From assembly GCF_021729885.1 (NCBI RefSeq), contig NZ_CP063401.1, positions 3,464,501-3,528,500 of the forward strand: a stretch of DNA of 64,000 bases, read 5' to 3'. The position numbers and the translations under genes were made by a program. Under the pieces are notes generated by a model. The model saw only the letters and a program-made list of their open reading frames with translations, was not told where the DNA came from and ran no database searches. The stretch is from Devosia sp. SL43. Its GTDB lineage: Bacteria > Pseudomonadota > Alphaproteobacteria > Rhizobiales > Devosiaceae. The number at the start of each line of letters is the position of its first letter. Position 1 is the stretch's first letter. Positions 54,374 to 62,806 of this stretch are shown one piece after another.

Positions 54374-55573
54374 TTAGCCCTCCACCAGCGTATAGGCTTC
54401 GCCGGGTTGCAGCTCATCGAGCGGGGCCGATACGACGACATCCCCCGCTGCAAGGCCGGTGACCTCGATCATGCTGCCGCGTGCCCATTCGCGGACGGTC
54501 TCGACCGCTTGTCGAACAAACACATCGCCGTCGAGCTTGAGCACAAATTGACCCTCCGCGTCCTCGCGCAGCGCTGCTGCCGGGACAGCCAGGGCGTCGG
54601 TCTGTTCGCTGACCGTGATCTGCCCCGTCGCGAACATGCCGCCGCGCAGGTGGTTCTCGGCATTTTGAAGGTCGATATAGATCGGCACGGTCCGCGTTCC
54701 GGCGAGGGCCACCGGGTTGACGCGGCTCACCGTTCCGGCAAATTCCTGCCCATCGAGACCGGTGACGGTCACAACCGCACTCTGCCCGGCGATCACCCTG
54801 GCGCTGGAATTGACCGAAGCCGCAGCCTCGAACTCCATCTTCCCAAGATTGACCACGGTAAAGAGCGCCGTTCCGGCCTGGATGGTCTGTCCGGGCTCGA
54901 CCGAGCGCGATGATATGATGCCGGCCAATGGCGACTTCACAGTGGCATTGGCCAGCGCCAGTTCCGCAGTCTCGACCGCGCTATCGAGCGCATCGACTTG
55001 GGCTTGAAGCGCCGCCGCTGCCGAGCGCGCCTGTTCCAGCGTCGAGGGGCTGGCATTGCCCTGGACCGCCAGCTGTTCGGTGCGTTCGAGCTGTTGCTGG
55101 GAGGATTGAAGCTGCGCCCGGGTGGCATTGGCGGTGGCGCGCTGCTGATTGAGCTGCAGTTCCAGCGTCGCCCGGTCGATCTGGGCGAGCACATCACCCT
55201 CCCGAACCGTATCGCCCGGGCGGACCATCACCGCCATCACGCGACCGGAAGCCTGTGACGACACATCGGAACGCTGGCTCGGTATGAGCGTACCCGTAAC
55301 CTTGACGGTTTCCCGCAGGGTGGTTGGCGCGATCGTCAAAGTTTCTGACTGGCGGATTTGCCTGATAATGGCGGTTTCCGCCTCTGCCGGCTGCTCAGTT
55401 GGCGCTGCGCTCGGCCGCAGGAAGACGAACGCCACCACGCCTGCGATGACCAGTGCCAGGACGATCCAGGGGCCGATGCGACGCTTCGGCTTCAGACCCT
55501 GCGCCACCCGCTCTGCATTGCGCTTTTCGCGCCGGCTCTGCGCCCAGTCAGGCTTTTCGTGTGCAGTGCTCAT
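54374..55573 (-). CDS. RND periplasmic adaptor (membrane fusion protein)
   Basis: 399 aa. N-terminal membrane anchor (RIGPWIVLALVIAGVVAFVF), lipoyl/barrel segments (SDVSSQASGRVMAVMVRPGD, SPLAGIISSRSVEPGQTIQAG), a coiled-coil hairpin (~residues 125-210) and beta-barrel. Bridges the permease to an outer-membrane channel. ATG 55573 overlaps the regulator stop (ATGA), which favours it over 55621. Confidence 0.93.
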   Translation of the reverse strand: MSTAHEKPDWAQSRREKRNAERVAQGLKPKRRIGPWIVLALVIAGVVAFVFLRPSAAPTEQPAEAETAIIRQIRQSETLTIAPTTLRETVKVTGTLIPSQRSDVSSQASGRVMAVMVRPGDTVREGDVLAQIDRATLELQLNQQRATANATRAQLQSSQQQLERTEQLAVQGNASPSTLEQARSAAAALQAQVDALDSAVETAELALANATVKSPLAGIISSRSVEPGQTIQAGTALFTVVNLGKMEFEAAASVNSSARVIAGQSAVVTVTGLDGQEFAGTVSRVNPVALAGTRTVPIYIDLQNAENHLRGGMFATGQITVSEQTDALAVPAAALREDAEGQFVLKLDGDVFVRQAVETVREWARGSMIEVTGLAAGDVVVSAPLDELQPGEAYTLVEG

Positions 55574-56037
55574 TTGGCGTCCTTTCGCATCGTCCCGCCC
55601 GTGCGGAGGGAATTGGCCCAATCGTCCAGAATTTCGGCCGACTTTTCGAAGAATTCCTGCATGCCGGCGGCCCGCTCAGCGGCCTTGGCATCCTCATCCC
55701 GCATCTCCACGACACAGGATTGTATGGTCCTGGCATGTCGCTTGAAGCGCCCGGCGATTTCTCCGATCACATCGACATAAGAGAGGTTGGACAGCTGGTA
55801 ATAGTCCTGTCGGTCTCCCGCATGCGCCGTGAGCCTGATCGCGCCGCGTCGCGCCAGCTGACGCGCATTGGTGCTGACGCTGGCCCGGCTGACACCCAGG
55901 CGCTCGCTGATCTGGCTGAGGCTCAGCTCATGTCCAGCCACGACAAGCAGGCCCATTATCCGCCCGGAAATGCGAGAATCGCCGCCTTCCTGGGAGATCA
56001 GTCCGAATTCCTCGACGAACCGCTTGGTTGCAGACAT
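55570..56037 (-). CDS. GbsR/MarR-type regulator of the efflux operon
   Basis: 155 aa. Winged-helix domain (LSLSQISERLGVSRASVSTN; RRGAIRLTAHAGDRQDYYQL) and a C-terminal helical dimer region, typical of GbsR/MarR regulators. ATG 56037 starts at MSATKRF; the frame upstream is the operator region. It lies first in the RND operon and is probably an autorepressor acting at the palindrome 56052-56077. Confidence 0.88.
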   Translation of the reverse strand: MSATKRFVEEFGLISQEGGDSRISGRIMGLLVVAGHELSLSQISERLGVSRASVSTNARQLARRGAIRLTAHAGDRQDYYQLSNLSYVDVIGEIAGRFKRHARTIQSCVVEMRDEDAKAAERAAGMQEFFEKSAEILDDWANSLRTGGTMRKDAK

Positions 56038-56051
56038 GCTGGTATCCTTCT

Positions 56052-56077
56052 GTTCATTCAATACATACTGAATGAAC
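56052..56077. promoter_or_regulatory. Operator palindrome for the efflux regulator
   Basis: Perfect 9-bp inverted repeat GTTCATTCA-N8-TGAATGAAC, 15 bp upstream of the regulator start, in the divergent gap to the SDR gene at 56200. A fit for a dimeric MarR-fold protein. Confidence 0.8.
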
Positions 56078-56199
56078 AAGACGAAGTAAACTCGTCGAGT
56101 CGCCCCCTGACATGGGCTGTTCAATGAGCCGCCATTGTCACACAATGACTTGCCGCTCGGCTTGTCCGTCTGCCCTTATTGCGCTGAAAGCCCTTTTCC

Positions 56200-56946
56200 A
56201 TGAACCAGATCGATCTTCACGGCCAGACCGCTGTCATTACGGGTGGGGCCCAGGGCCTAGGATTTGCCATGGCCAAGCGCTTGATCGAGAGCGGCGCCAA
56301 GGTCAGCCTATGGGACACCAATGCCGATATGCTGGCGCATGCGACGGCCGCGCTTGGCGCAGCCGCGTCCAGCCAGGTGGTCGATATTACCGACTATCCC
56401 GGACTCGTTGGCGCACATGCCCAGGTCGAAAAGCACATCGGCCCGGTCTCCATCCTGGTCAATTCGGCAGGCATTGCTGGCACCAATGCAAGCCTGGAAG
56501 ACTATGACCCGGACGAGTGGCGCCGTGTCGTCGAGGTCAATCTCAACGGCACCTTCTATGTCAACAAGGCCGTCATAACGGGCATGAAGGCCCGCAATTA
56601 CGGGCGCATCGTCAACATCTCCTCGGTTGCCGGCAAGGAGGGCAATCCCAACCTCTCGGCCTATTCCGCCGCCAAGGCCGGTGTCATCGGGCTCACCAAG
56701 TCGCTGGGCAAGGAGCTGGCCAAGTTCGACATCGCGGTCAACGCCATTACCCCGGCCACCGCCAAGACGCGCATCCTCGATACACTCACGCCCGAGTTCA
56801 TCGAATACATGCTGGTCCGCATCCCCCGCGGTCGCTTCCTCGAGGTCGACGAAGCCGCCGCAATGGTGGCCTGGCTGGTCAGCAAGGACAACAGCTTCAC
56901 CACCGCCAGCGTGTTCGATCTCTCGGGCGGGCGGACGACCTACTAG
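56200..56946 (+). CDS. SDR-family oxidoreductase
   Basis: 248 aa. GGAQGLGFAMAKR cofactor loop, Asp after beta-2 (LWDTNAD, suggesting NAD), NSAGIAG, and Ser...Tyr-x3-Lys in ISSVAGKEGNPNLSAYSAAK. Sequence around TPATAKTRILDTLTPEFIEY is like sugar/aldonate dehydrogenases (2-keto-3-deoxy-sugar acid type) rather than FabG. Substrate unresolved. Divergent from the efflux operon. Confidence 0.85.
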   Translation: MNQIDLHGQTAVITGGAQGLGFAMAKRLIESGAKVSLWDTNADMLAHATAALGAAASSQVVDITDYPGLVGAHAQVEKHIGPVSILVNSAGIAGTNASLEDYDPDEWRRVVEVNLNGTFYVNKAVITGMKARNYGRIVNISSVAGKEGNPNLSAYSAAKAGVIGLTKSLGKELAKFDIAVNAITPATAKTRILDTLTPEFIEYMLVRIPRGRFLEVDEAAAMVAWLVSKDNSFTTASVFDLSGGRTTY

Positions 56947-57085
56947 CGCCGGCACCATGCCGGCCCGAGCTGCGGAGGGGCTGCTCAACGACTTCTTAGC
57001 GCAATCGGTAAAATCCACCCCATCTTCAGAACGCCGATTTCATTTGGCTCCCGTATTGTCGCTGCAGGGTTCGAGGGGGTCCGAG

Positions 57086-58936
57086 ATGGTTCTGGCCGAT
57101 AGCGCGCTGCTGCTGCGTCTACAGACCGAGGTACTCGAGGCAGTCGCGTGTGGCGAGCCGCTTCTGGCGATTGCCGATATGCTGTGCCGCCGCGCCGAGG
57201 AACTGGCGCCCGATGCGATCTGTTCCATTCTCTCGGTCGATGCCGAAGGCGTGTTGCACCCGCTGGCGGCGCCAAGCCTGCCGCTTGCCTATTCCAGCGC
57301 TATTGAAGGTCTTTCCATTGGACCCTGTAGCGGATCATGCGGCACCGCCGCCTTCCGCAACGAACCGGTCATTGTCACCGATATCGCCACCGATCCGCTG
57401 TGGGACGACTACCGCGGCCTCGCTGGCCCGCTGGGCCTGTCTGCTTGCTGGTCCAGCCCCATCCAGTCGCGCGATGGCCGCGTCGTGGCGACCTTCGCCT
57501 TCTATTTCCGCACGCCGCGCGCCCCCAACGACCTTGAGCGAAGCATCGTGGCAACCTGTCTGCATCTGTGCGCCATTGCCATCGAGCATGAGCAGGTGCG
57601 CGAGCGAAACTACCGGCTCGCCTATTTCGATGCGCTGACCGGCCTGCCCAATCGCGGCCATTTCAACGAGTTGCTGACCAGGCATGTGGGTATGGAAGAA
57701 CCCTTCGGCCTTCTGCTGGTCGATATCGACCACCTCAAGGTGGTCAACGATACGGTTGGCCATGTCTTTGGCGATCTCCTGATCCGCACCGTCGCCGAGC
57801 GTATTGCGGCCGCCGATCCATCGCTCCTCGCCTGTCGTCTCGGCGGCGATGAATTCGCCGTGCTGGTGACTGACTGCGCCAATGAGCGCACGCTCAAGAA
57901 TGCCGCGACGCGCATGCTGGCTTCCGTACGCGGCCTCATCCAGGCCGGCGAGCAGACGCTCGATCCGCATATCACCATTGGCGGCGCCCTGTTCGGCCCC
58001 GACGGCATCGATGGCGCCTCGCTCAGCCAGAATGCCGATTTCGCGCTGTACCACGCCAAGGAAATCCGGCGCGGCGGCTATATCCGCTTCAGCCCCGGCC
58101 TGCGCACCTCAATGCTTGAGCGCGCCAGCATGGTGCGTAGCGTCGATTCTGCCTTGTCCGAACATCGCATGCTGGCCCACTACCAGCCCATCGTCCGGCT
58201 CGAGACTGCCGAGATCGTTGGGCTCGAAGCACTTGCCCGCATGCAGATGCCTGATGGTCGCATTGCCTCGGCTGGCGAGTTCCACGCCGCCCTGGCAGAT
58301 CCGCGCATCGCCTGGCAGCTCACTGGGCAGATGCTGGATCAGGTGGCGTCGGACATCCGCAACTGGCTCGACATGGGGATGGACTTCCAGCATGTCGGCA
58401 TCAACGTCACCACCGGTGATTTCCAGCGTGGCGATCTTGAGCACCGCATCGTCGACACGTTCGAGCGCGCCGGCGTGCCGCTGAAGCACATCATCCTCGA
58501 AGTCAACGAAGCCGTCTTTATGGGCGGCAGCGATCAGATGGTGCCGAAGGCTGTTGGTGCCCTCCGCAAGAGGGGCCTGCTGGTTGCACTCGACGATTTC
58601 GGCACCGGTTTTGCTTCGCTCACCCACCTGCTAAGTTTTCCGGTCGATGTGATCAAGATCGACAAGTCCTTCGTCGATCGCATCGGCACCGGCCATGCCA
58701 GCGACGTCGTCGTCGGCGCCATCATCGACATCGCCCGCAAGCTCGATATGAAGATCGTCGCCGAGGGCATCGAGACGGCGGAGCAGGCCGAAGCGCTGAG
58801 CAAGCTGGGTTGCACGCTCGGGCAGGGCTACCTCTTCGCCCGCCCTGGCTCGGTCGAGGACACGACGCGGCTCCTGTCCATGTTCGCCCAGAAGCCCACC
58901 CAACGGCCCGAGCCATCCCAACGCCTTATCGCCTGA
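57086..58936 (+). CDS. GAF - GGDEF - EAL cyclic-di-GMP protein
   Basis: 616 aa. GAF sensor (~25-165; PCSGSCGTAAFRNEPVIVTD), GGDEF diguanylate cyclase domain (~180-340; RLGGDEFAVLV intact), and EAL phosphodiesterase domain (~355-605; GLEALARM, then DDFGTGFASL, KIDKSFV, VAEGIET, GYLFARP), so both activities are possible. No membrane segment, hence a cytosolic sensor. ATG 57086 is chosen; the frame extends upstream into the SDR gene but without domain sequence. Confidence 0.93.
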   Translation: MVLADSALLLRLQTEVLEAVACGEPLLAIADMLCRRAEELAPDAICSILSVDAEGVLHPLAAPSLPLAYSSAIEGLSIGPCSGSCGTAAFRNEPVIVTDIATDPLWDDYRGLAGPLGLSACWSSPIQSRDGRVVATFAFYFRTPRAPNDLERSIVATCLHLCAIAIEHEQVRERNYRLAYFDALTGLPNRGHFNELLTRHVGMEEPFGLLLVDIDHLKVVNDTVGHVFGDLLIRTVAERIAAADPSLLACRLGGDEFAVLVTDCANERTLKNAATRMLASVRGLIQAGEQTLDPHITIGGALFGPDGIDGASLSQNADFALYHAKEIRRGGYIRFSPGLRTSMLERASMVRSVDSALSEHRMLAHYQPIVRLETAEIVGLEALARMQMPDGRIASAGEFHAALADPRIAWQLTGQMLDQVASDIRNWLDMGMDFQHVGINVTTGDFQRGDLEHRIVDTFERAGVPLKHIILEVNEAVFMGGSDQMVPKAVGALRKRGLLVALDDFGTGFASLTHLLSFPVDVIKIDKSFVDRIGTGHASDVVVGAIIDIARKLDMKIVAEGIETAEQAEALSKLGCTLGQGYLFARPGSVEDTTRLLSMFAQKPTQRPEPSQRLIA

Positions 58937-59101
58937 GCGGGCGTTGCAATTCCGTGCGGGCCGGCGCAATCTCGACTCGAAATATCTGACCCGACCAAAG
59001 TCGATGGGTGCAAGCCCGTGCTGACAGGACGGTGACAGGCAGCCGCTCTATGGTCCCTGTCACGAACGCAACGACGTTCCGGATATGACATGGGAGGTTC
59101 T

Positions 59102-60046
59102 ATGAACAAGCTGCTCTTGGCCGCGCTGATTTCTGGCGCAATGGCCGTCCCCGCTTTCGCTGCCGACTACTCCATCATGGCCCCTGCTGCCCCCGGCGGC
59201 GGCTGGGACCAGACTGCCCGCTCCATGCAGGAAGCCCTCCAGGCCGATGGCATTTCGGGCAATGTGCAGGTCACCAACGTTCCCGGCGCCGGTGGCACCA
59301 TCGGCCTGGCTCAATTCGTCAACGAATCGACTGGCAATCCTGATGCCCTGATCGTCGGCGGCTATGTGATGGTCGGCGCCATCCTGACCAACGCTTCGCC
59401 CGTCACCCTCGACATGGTCACCCCGATCGCCCGCCTTACCGGCGAAGCCATCGCCATCGTCGTTCCTGCCGCTTCCGACATCCAGACGCTCGACGACCTC
59501 GTCGCTAAGCTCAAGGCTGAGCCTGGTGCTGTCGCCTGGGCCGGTGGTTCGGCCGGTGGCGCCGATCACATCACGGCTGGCCTCATCGCCAAGGCCGTCG
59601 GTGCCGATCCGACCGCCGTCAACTACATCGCCTATTCGGGCGGTGGTGAAGCTCTGGCTGCCGTGCTCGGTGGCCAGGTGACCGTCGGCATTTCCGGCTA
59701 CAGCGAATTCGCTTCGCAGATCGAAGCCGGTGAACTGCGCATTCTCGCCGTCTCCACCGACACCCGCGTCCCCGGCGTCGAAGCCCCGACCCTGATGGAA
59801 GCCGGCGTCGATGTTGCCGTGCAGAACTGGCGCATGGTCGCCGCTGCCCCCGGCATCACCGACGAGCAGAAGGCCGCCATCAACGCCGACATCGAAAAGA
59901 TGGTCAACTCGGCCGCCTGGAAGACCACGCTTGAGACCAAGGGTTGGGTCAATACCTACCTGGCCGGCGATGCCTTCACCGCCCAGCTTGCCGCCGATAC
60001 CGAGGCGACCGCCGCCATCCTGAAAGAAATCGGGCTGGTGCAGTGA
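59102..60046 (+). CDS. tctC: Tripartite tricarboxylate transporter binding protein TctC
   Basis: 314 aa. Signal peptide ([20 protein letters not shown]), then a TctC-type binding fold: [55 protein letters not shown] and [20 protein letters not shown]. Binds a carboxylate in the periplasm. GGGAGGTTCT precedes ATG 59102. First of three genes; its TGA overlaps the tctB start (GTGA). Confidence 0.95.
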   Translation: MNKLLLAALISGAMAVPAFAADYSIMAPAAPGGGWDQTARSMQEALQADGISGNVQVTNVPGAGGTIGLAQFVNESTGNPDALIVGGYVMVGAILTNASPVTLDMVTPIARLTGEAIAIVVPAASDIQTLDDLVAKLKAEPGAVAWAGGSAGGADHITAGLIAKAVGADPTAVNYIAYSGGGEALAAVLGGQVTVGISGYSEFASQIEAGELRILAVSTDTRVPGVEAPTLMEAGVDVAVQNWRMVAAAPGITDEQKAAINADIEKMVNSAAWKTTLETKGWVNTYLAGDAFTAQLAADTEATAAILKEIGLVQ

Positions 60047-60528
60047 GCGCAGGCGAACCCAATCTCTCGCGCCGCCCCGATGGGGCGGCGCTTGCCATAG
60101 CGGCCATTCTCGCCGCCATCGCTGCGGTCATCATCTGGCAGACCAGCCAGATGCGCGTGCCCCCCATCCAGGCCCGCGTCGGCCCTACCGTCTTTCCCTA
60201 TATCATCGCAGGTGGCCTGCTTTGCCTGTCGGTCGGCACCGTTGTATCGGCCCTGCGCAACGGTTTCCCGGCGCGCGACAAAGACGATTTGAAGCCGATC
60301 TTTTGGATCATCGGCGGCCTCGTCGCTCAACTGCTGCTGTTGACCACCGCCGGCTTCGCAGTGGCCACCGGCATTCTCTTTGCCTGTACTGCCAAGGCCT
60401 TCGGCCGTGGTCCGCTCTGGCAGACCATCCCGCTCGGCATCGTCTTTGCCTTCATCGTCTGGCTGATCTTCGCCAAGGGCTTGCAGCTGTCGCTGCCGTC
60501 GGGCCCGCTCGAACGCCTCATTCCCTGA
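60043..60528 (+). CDS. tctB: Tripartite tricarboxylate transporter small subunit TctB
   Basis: 161 aa with four predicted membrane helices ([78 protein letters not shown]). GTG 60043 overlaps the tctC stop, so the upstream ATG 59944 was rejected. Confidence 0.93.
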   Translation: MSAGEPNLSRRPDGAALAIAAILAAIAAVIIWQTSQMRVPPIQARVGPTVFPYIIAGGLLCLSVGTVVSALRNGFPARDKDDLKPIFWIIGGLVAQLLLLTTAGFAVATGILFACTAKAFGRGPLWQTIPLGIVFAFIVWLIFAKGLQLSLPSGPLERLIP

Positions 60529-60544
60529 TCGGAAGCCGTCACCC

Positions 60545-62092
60545 ATGGATACTTTCGGACTTCTCGGCCAGGGCCTGATCGCCGCGCTCCAGTGGCAGAA
60601 CCTCATCTATGCGCTGATTGGCGTGACCCTGGGCACTGCCGTCGGCGTGCTGCCCGGCATCGGCCCGGCGCTGACGGTGGCACTGTTGCTGCCCGTCACC
60701 TACAAGCTCGACCCGGCCGGCTCACTGATCATGTTCGCCGGCATCTACTATGGCGGCATGTATGGCGGCTCGACCACGTCCATCCTGCTCAATACGCCGG
60801 GTGAATCCGCCTCGATCGTCACCGCGCTCGAGGGCAACAAGATGGCTCGCAAGGGCAGAGGCGGTCCCGCCCTTGCAACGGCGGCCATCGGCTCTTTCGT
60901 CGCCGGCTTGATCGCCACGCTGGCCTTGGCCTTCGTCGCGCCCTGGGTGGTAAAGCTCGCACTGGCCTTCGGCCCTGCCGAGTATTTTGCGCTGATGGTG
61001 CTGGCCTTCATTACCGTCTCCGCTGCCTTCGGCGATAGCGCCCTGCGCGGCCTCACCGCGCTCTTCATCGGCCTGGGCCTCGGCATTATCGGCATCGACA
61101 TGCAGACCGGCCAGTCGCGCATCACCTTCGGCATCCCCGATCTGCTCGATGGCATCGAAGTGACCACGCTCGCCGTGGCCCTTTTCGCCATCGGCGAAAC
61201 CCTCAAGATCGCCGCCGACCGCAATGCGGTGAAAGAGGAAGTCCTGGCCGTTAAAGGCTCGGTCTGGATGAATAAAGAGGACTGGAAGCGCAGCTGGATT
61301 CCGTGGCTGCGCGGGACCGCTATCGGTTTTCCCATCGGCGCTATGCCTGCGGGCGGTGCAGATGTCGCCAGCTTCCTGAGCTACAGCGCCGAAAAGACCT
61401 TCGCCAAAAAGCCCGAGGAATTCGGCCACGGCGCCATCGAGGGCGTCGCTGGTCCAGAGGCCGCCAACAATGCCTCGGCCGCGGGCACGCTTGTGCCACT
61501 TCTCACCCTCGGCCTACCGACCACGGCCACCGCCGCCATCATGCTGGCCGGCTTCCAGCAGTTCGGTCTGCAGCCTGGCCCATTGCTGTTCACCAACAAT
61601 GCCAGCCTGGTCTGGGCGCTGATCGCCAGCCTGCTCGTCGCCAATTTCATGCTGATCGTGCTCAACCTGCCGCTGATCGGCCTGTGGGTGAAGCTGCTGA
61701 CCATTCCAAAGCCTTGGCTCTATGGTGGCATCCTGGTCTTCGCCACCCTGGGCACGCTGGGTGCCAATGGCGCCATGTCCGGCCGTCTCGGCCCGTTCAG
61801 CTATTCCTTCGAGCTGATCTTGCTGCTGACTTTCGGCATCCTGGGCTACCTGCTCCGCCGCTTCGGCTATCCCATCGCCCCGGTGGTGGTCGGCCTTATC
61901 CTCGGCCCCATGGCCGAGCAACAGCTCCGACGAGCGCTGGCCATCAGCCAGGGCGACTGGACGGTGCTGTTCCACTCGCCCATCGCCATCACGCTCTATA
62001 TCGTGGCGGCAGCTGCCGTGCTGGTCCCGCTCTACTTCCGCCTCCGCGGCAAGGGCGCCATGCTGGCTTCAATGGCCAGCGACGAGGACTGA
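60545..62092 (+). CDS. tctA: Tripartite tricarboxylate transporter large subunit TctA
   Basis: 515 aa, about 12 helices. TctA signatures [40 protein letters not shown] and [20 protein letters not shown] and [19 protein letters not shown] are intact. Inner-membrane permease of the TctCBA system. Palindromic repeat follows. Confidence 0.96.
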   Translation: MDTFGLLGQGLIAALQWQNLIYALIGVTLGTAVGVLPGIGPALTVALLLPVTYKLDPAGSLIMFAGIYYGGMYGGSTTSILLNTPGESASIVTALEGNKMARKGRGGPALATAAIGSFVAGLIATLALAFVAPWVVKLALAFGPAEYFALMVLAFITVSAAFGDSALRGLTALFIGLGLGIIGIDMQTGQSRITFGIPDLLDGIEVTTLAVALFAIGETLKIAADRNAVKEEVLAVKGSVWMNKEDWKRSWIPWLRGTAIGFPIGAMPAGGADVASFLSYSAEKTFAKKPEEFGHGAIEGVAGPEAANNASAAGTLVPLLTLGLPTTATAAIMLAGFQQFGLQPGPLLFTNNASLVWALIASLLVANFMLIVLNLPLIGLWVKLLTIPKPWLYGGILVFATLGTLGANGAMSGRLGPFSYSFELILLLTFGILGYLLRRFGYPIAPVVVGLILGPMAEQQLRRALAISQGDWTVLFHSPIAITLYIVAAAAVLVPLYFRLRGKGAMLASMASDED

Positions 62093-62095
62093 TGC

Positions 62096-62191
62096 CACGA
62101 CCTCGTGGTTCGACAAGCTCACCATGAGGTCTACTGCAAATGGGACACAACAGTAGACCTCATCCTGAGCCTGTCGAAGGACGAGGTCGTG
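62096..62191. repeat. Long palindromic intergenic repeat
   Basis: Arms CACGACCTCGT (62096-62106) / ACGAGGTCGTG (62181-62191) and AGGTCTACTG (62127-62136) / CAGTAGACCT (62151-62160). Same family as 8822-8931 (shared CCTCGTGGTTCGA and CTCACCATGAGG). Confidence 0.85.
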
Positions 62192-62210
62192 CCCCAATGT
62201 AGACAAAACA

Positions 62211-62244
62211 AAGGCCCGGACGCCATCACTGGCGTCCGGGCCTT
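62211..62244 (-). terminator. Rho-independent terminator
   Basis: Perfect 14-bp stem AAGGCCCGGACGCC / GGCGTCCGGGCCTT with a 6-nt loop; on the minus strand it is followed by TGTTTTG, so it ends the minus-strand small gene at 62400-62570. Confidence 0.88.
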
Positions 62245-62399
62245 CTCACATTCAATCGACGACTCGGCGCTGCGTACAGGGAGGGAAACGCGTCGCCATT
62301 ACGTCGGACCAAAAAGTTCTCACTTTTTGGACGACTCCGACAGCCAAGGAATTGAGCGCGGCTTCGGCAAAGCCGAAGCATCTAGCGCTCTCCAGACTA

Positions 62400-62570
62400 C
62401 TAGAGCTTACCGATCGAACGGAAAGCGCCAGGATCGATACCGAGGGCCTTGAGGTGCTTGGCCTTTGGAGCACGCCCACCCTCGACCGCGTTGGAGACGG
62501 CAGCAGCACTGCCGAACACTTCCACGAAGGTACCAAGGGTCGCCAAGAAAGACTTGCGCGGGTTGCTCAT
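62400..62570 (-). CDS. 56-aa conserved-looking small protein
   Basis: 56 aa: starts MSNPRKSFLATLGTFVEVFG, then AAAVSNAVEGGRAPKAKHLK and ends ALGIDPGAFRSIGKL. GAGGAAC lies 6 nt upstream of the ATG. The pattern AVE-GR-P-LK-LGIDP-F resembles short proteins common in Hyphomicrobiales; role unknown. Two hairpins (62361-62379, GCTTCGGC/GCCGAAGC, and 62309-62330, CCAAAAAG/CTTTTTGG) and a terminator follow. Confidence 0.75.
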   Translation of the reverse strand: MSNPRKSFLATLGTFVEVFGSAAAVSNAVEGGRAPKAKHLKALGIDPGAFRSIGKL

Positions 62571-62806
62571 TTGCCAGTTCCTCTAAAGACCAGACCGAAT
62601 TGCCGGGTCGCTTTCATGACTAGACAAATGGGCTCGATAGGCTGGTTGTGCTAGGGGCAAAACCACACGCCAGCTATGCGATTAGTGCGCATGTCGGTGT
62701 CAAATTCCTAGAAAACGCCCGAATTTCCCCTGTAAGCTAAGACCTTTGTCCTATCCATGCGTCATGGGCATGGACGGATGCCCTTTGGAGAAGGATCTCT
62801 GCCACG

